From: Thauera sp. 28
Lineage (GTDB): Bacteria; Pseudomonadota; Gammaproteobacteria; Burkholderiales; Rhodocyclaceae
Reading direction: 5' to 3'
Assembly: GCF_000310145.2 (NCBI RefSeq)
Contig: NZ_AMXA01000017.1
Coordinates: 1-64,000 of the forward strand
Length of the DNA stretch: 64,000 bases
Both the position numbers and the translations under genes were made by a program. Positions 61,578 through 64,000 of this stretch are shown here, one piece after another (within the stretch, counting starts at the first letter, position 1; each line of letters opens with the position of its first letter). Under the pieces are notes generated by a model that searched no databases, was not told the DNA's origin, and was given only the letters and a program-made list of their open reading frames with translations.

Positions 61578-62948
61578 TCAAGGGTCAGCGCGCCACCCGC
61601 CGCCCAGCACCTTGTAGAGAGTCACCGCATTGCTCAAGCGCGCCAGTTGCAGTTGGGCGAGCTGGTCCTGGGCTGAGAACAGGGAGCGCTGGGCGTCGAG
61701 CACGGTGAGCAGGCCGTCGGCGCCTTCGCGGTAACGCAGCTCGGCCAGGCGCAGGCTGCGCTCGGCCTCGGCGAGGATCTCGCGCTGGACAGCTTCCTGG
61801 TTGGCATCGCGTGCGCTGTCCGCGAGGGCATCCTCCACTTCCTTGAGGGCGACGAGAAGGGTGCGGCGGTGGGTTTCGAGCAGCTCGCGCTGGCGTGAGC
61901 GCTGCAGTTCGACCTCGGTGCGCAGGCGGCCGCCATCGAAGATCTTCTGCACCACGCTAGCCGAAAGCGACAGCGTGCGCGTGGTGTCGGCGAGCGAGAG
62001 CAGGGCGGCGCTGCCGATGCCTGCGCCTGCCGACAGACTGATGCTGGGCAGCAGGGCTGCGCGTGCCGCGGCGATGTTGGCGGCCGCGGCCTCCAGCCGA
62101 GCTTCGCTGGCGGCGATGTCCGGGCGGCGCAGTAGCAGGTCCGAGGGCAGGCCGGCGCTGACATGTGGCACGTGCAGGGAATGCAGCCGTACGTCGGCCG
62201 CGACGCTGGCTTGCGGACTGCGTCCGAGCAGGATGGCAAGCGCGCTGCGCGTCTGGCGCAGCTGCACTTCCAGCGGTTCGATCGCCTTGCGCTGGTTGAG
62301 TACGGTGCTGCGCTGCTGGCTCAGCTCCAGCGCGGAGGCCGCGCCGTTGTCGTAGCGGGCCTGCACGACACGCAAGACGCGCTCGGCGATGTCGAGGTTC
62401 CGGCGCGCGATGTCGATGCGCTCCTGCAGCGTGAGCACCTGGAACCAGGTGGTGGCCACGCTCGCACTCATCGACAGGCGGGCGGCATCGTAGTCATGGC
62501 GGGTGGCGACCAGGCTGGCGCGGCTGGCATCGGCCCCGGCGGCGATGCGGCCCCAGAGATCGAGTTCGTAGCTGGCGCCGAGGCTCAGGTCGGTGGAGCC
62601 GGACTCCCTGCCGTCGACGTTGCGTGTGCCGCTGCCGCCGCTCAGGCTCAGCGCCGGAAAGAGCGAGGCGCCGGCCTGGCGCAGCGCAAGCTCGGCCTGC
62701 ACGACGCGCTCGGCCTGGATGCGCAGGTCGGGGGCGGCGGACATCGCCTCGGTAATGAGCGCATCCAGCTCGGGAGCACCGAAGTCATGCCACCAGTCGG
62801 TGGCGACAGCGTCGCCGCTTTCTGTAGCGCGCTCAGACCATGCGCCCGGTACGGAGAGCGTCGGGCGGGCGATCGGTTCGGTGATCGCGCAACCGGTCGC
62901 GAACAGGGCGGCAATGAGGAGAAGAAGGCTGCGTCGGGTGGGCTGCAT
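61578..62948 (-). CDS. NodT-family outer-membrane efflux lipoprotein
   Basis: 456 aa from ATG 62948, which puts a lipoprotein signal at the front (RRSLLLLIAALFATGC, lipobox Cys). ATG 63023 overlaps the macB stop (ATGA) and would add 25 residues. Two TolC-like repeats are seen: WWHDFGAPELDALITEAMSA, LRQAGASLFPALSLSGG, and ASEARLEAAAANIAAARAAL with RQRELLETHRR. TolC/NodT trimers form the exit duct. Next to macB it should complete a MacAB-type export pump. Confidence 0.85.
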   Translation of the reverse strand: MQPTRRSLLLLIAALFATGCAITEPIARPTLSVPGAWSERATESGDAVATDWWHDFGAPELDALITEAMSAAPDLRIQAERVVQAELALRQAGASLFPALSLSGGSGTRNVDGRESGSTDLSLGASYELDLWGRIAAGADASRASLVATRHDYDAARLSMSASVATTWFQVLTLQERIDIARRNLDIAERVLRVVQARYDNGAASALELSQQRSTVLNQRKAIEPLEVQLRQTRSALAILLGRSPQASVAADVRLHSLHVPHVSAGLPSDLLLRRPDIAASEARLEAAAANIAAARAALLPSISLSAGAGIGSAALLSLADTTRTLSLSASVVQKIFDGGRLRTEVELQRSRQRELLETHRRTLLVALKEVEDALADSARDANQEAVQREILAEAERSLRLAELRYREGADGLLTVLDAQRSLFSAQDQLAQLQLARLSNAVTLYKVLGGGWRADP

Positions 62949-63019
62949 GGGGGCGTTAACGGGGTTGGCCGCAGGCTGGCCTGCGGTGTCGAGGCGGGAG
63001 TGCGTAAGGCGGCGAGGGT

Positions 63020-64000
63020 TCATTCGGAAGCGAGGGCGACGACCGGATCCAGGCGCGCTGCCTTGCGTGCAGGCAGGTAGCCGAAGATCAGGCCGGTCAG
63101 GAAGGCGCAGCTGAAGGCGAGTACGACCGGCGTCAACGAATATTGCACAGCGGTGCCGAAGCGCTCGATGATCGCCGCGCTGCCCAGGCCCACCGCTACG
63201 CCGATCAGCCCGCCGACGGCGGACACCACCAGCGCCTCGATCAGGAACTGCTGCAGGATGTTCTTCATGCGTGCGCCGGTGGCCATGCGGATGCCGATCT
63301 CGCGTGTGCGCTCGGTGACCGACACCAGCATGATGTTCATGACGCCGATGCCGCCCACCAGCAACGAAATCGCCGCCACCGTACCGAGCAGGATGGTGAG
63401 CGTGTTCTGCGTCTCGGACACGGTGTCGATCACCGAGGCCATGTTGCGGATCTGGAAGTCCTCGACGCCGTGCCGCGCGAGCAGCAGGGCGTGCACATCG
63501 GCCTGCGATTCGTCGATGCGCGAGACGTCCTCCACGGCGACGGTCACGTTGCGCAAGAAGCGCTGGCCTGTGATGCGCAGGCTGCCCGTGGTGTAGGGCA
63601 CGAAGACGATGTCGTCCTGGTCCTGCCCCCATGGCGTGGCGCCCTTGGGCGACATCACGCCGACGACCTGGAAGGGGATGTTGTTGACCAGCACGAACTC
63701 GCCTACCGCGTCGCCCGCCGGGAACAAGGCATTGGCGACGGTCTGCCCGAGTACGGCCACGGTAGCGTAGCGGGCCTCGTCCTCGGCACTGAAGAAGGTG
63801 CCGCTGGCCGGTACCCAGGTGCGCGCGACCACGTAGTCGGCCGAGGTGCCGTTGACGCTGGTGCGGTGGTCGACGTTGCCGGCGCGGATGGTTATGGTAC
63901 CGCCCTGCTCTGGGACCGAGGCAAGGATGTTGGGCAGTTCGGCGATCGCCTGCACGTCTTCGATCACCAGCGTCGCCGGGGCGTCGCGGCCGCGCGTGTT
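63020..64000 (-). CDS. macB: MacB-type ABC permease (3' part only)
   Basis: 327 codons are seen; the 5' part lies beyond the window. It covers part of the periplasmic domain ([40 protein letters not shown]) and the last three membrane helices ([53 protein letters not shown]), ending [19 protein letters not shown]. This is the standard MacB C-terminus. The ATPase domain is outside. MacB moves substrates from the periplasm through a TolC-type duct, here the NodT gene that overlaps it. Confidence 0.85.
   Translation of the reverse strand, partial: NTRGRDAPATLVIEDVQAIAELPNILASVPEQGGTITIRAGNVDHRTSVNGTSADYVVARTWVPASGTFFSAEDEARYATVAVLGQTVANALFPAGDAVGEFVLVNNIPFQVVGVMSPKGATPWGQDQDDIVFVPYTTGSLRITGQRFLRNVTVAVEDVSRIDESQADVHALLLARHGVEDFQIRNMASVIDTVSETQNTLTILLGTVAAISLLVGGIGVMNIMLVSVTERTREIGIRMATGARMKNILQQFLIEALVVSAVGGLIGVAVGLGSAAIIERFGTAVQYSLTPVVLAFSCAFLTGLIFGYLPARKAARLDPVVALASE

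Noticed and set aside
1-64000. tRNA, rRNA and CRISPR arrays
   Set aside because: Intergenic gaps were read for these; no cloverleaf, rRNA segment or spaced direct repeat array was seen.

Overview
The window is GC-rich, gene-dense DNA from a proteobacterium. The gene mix (NnrS with FNR-type boxes, AzlCD, Feo, several TonB receptors) and codon style fit a betaproteobacterial denitrifier of the Thauera/Azoarcus/Aromatoleum kind. That assignment is inference; no rRNA, tRNA or CRISPR array was seen.

Layout. (1) 1-11551, minus strand: a tightly packed contractile-tail module (terminator-like protein, sheath, tube, chaperone-like protein, Pro/Ala-rich protein, LysM/N-like baseplate protein, 1172-aa tape-measure-like protein, 908-aa membrane protein ending in an M23 peptidase domain, and a late-control-D hub cut by the window edge). 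No capsid or packaging gene is visible. (2) 11807-26141: housekeeping and accessory genes: a PRPP-synthetase-like protein, an adenylate cyclase-FHA protein, an RND pump with its adaptor, a Mn-riboswitch-controlled GDT1/UPF0016 exporter, 112-bp tandem REP-like repeats, AzlCD, an NCS2-type permease with an acyl-CoA synthetase behind a palindromic operator, a hybrid histidine kinase and an OmpR-type regulator.

(3) 26177-32516: a five-gene operon (TonB receptor, NitT/TauT-type ABC importer, NnrS) behind a promoter that carries a perfect FNR/Dnr box overlapping a Fur-like palindrome. (4) 32661-35054: an outer-membrane-type gene split inside its signal peptide by a complete IS1380-family element with TTAG target duplication. 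(5) 35332-43907: an iron-storage/import island that looks like a ferrosome (fez) cluster: HMA_2-type proteins, ferritin-like protein, small membrane proteins and an unusual P1B-type ATPase, followed by feoA-feoA-feoB-feoC. (6) 44139-53206: a haem-iron locus like hmuRSTUV: TonB receptor, membrane-anchored CobN-like chelatase (HmuS-like), second TonB receptor, ExbB-like protein and DUF2149 protein.

(7) 53228-55544: a Fur-box-like promoter, an orphan divergent ribosomal protein S4, a 20-residue Cys-rich microprotein and two convergent paralogous periplasmic proteins. (8) 55607-61378: a siderophore module (TonB receptor, PepSY membrane protein, DUF2271, DUF4198, membrane-tethered flavoreductase). 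(9) 61578-64000: an efflux tail end (NodT-type lipoprotein and the 3' part of macB).

Taken together, about 35-61 kb reads as an anaerobic iron island: outer-membrane uptake of haem and siderophores, iron release by HmuS-like and flavin-reductase chemistry, Fe(II) entry by Feo, and storage in a ferrosome-like compartment. Candidate FNR and Fur boxes recur at its promoters.
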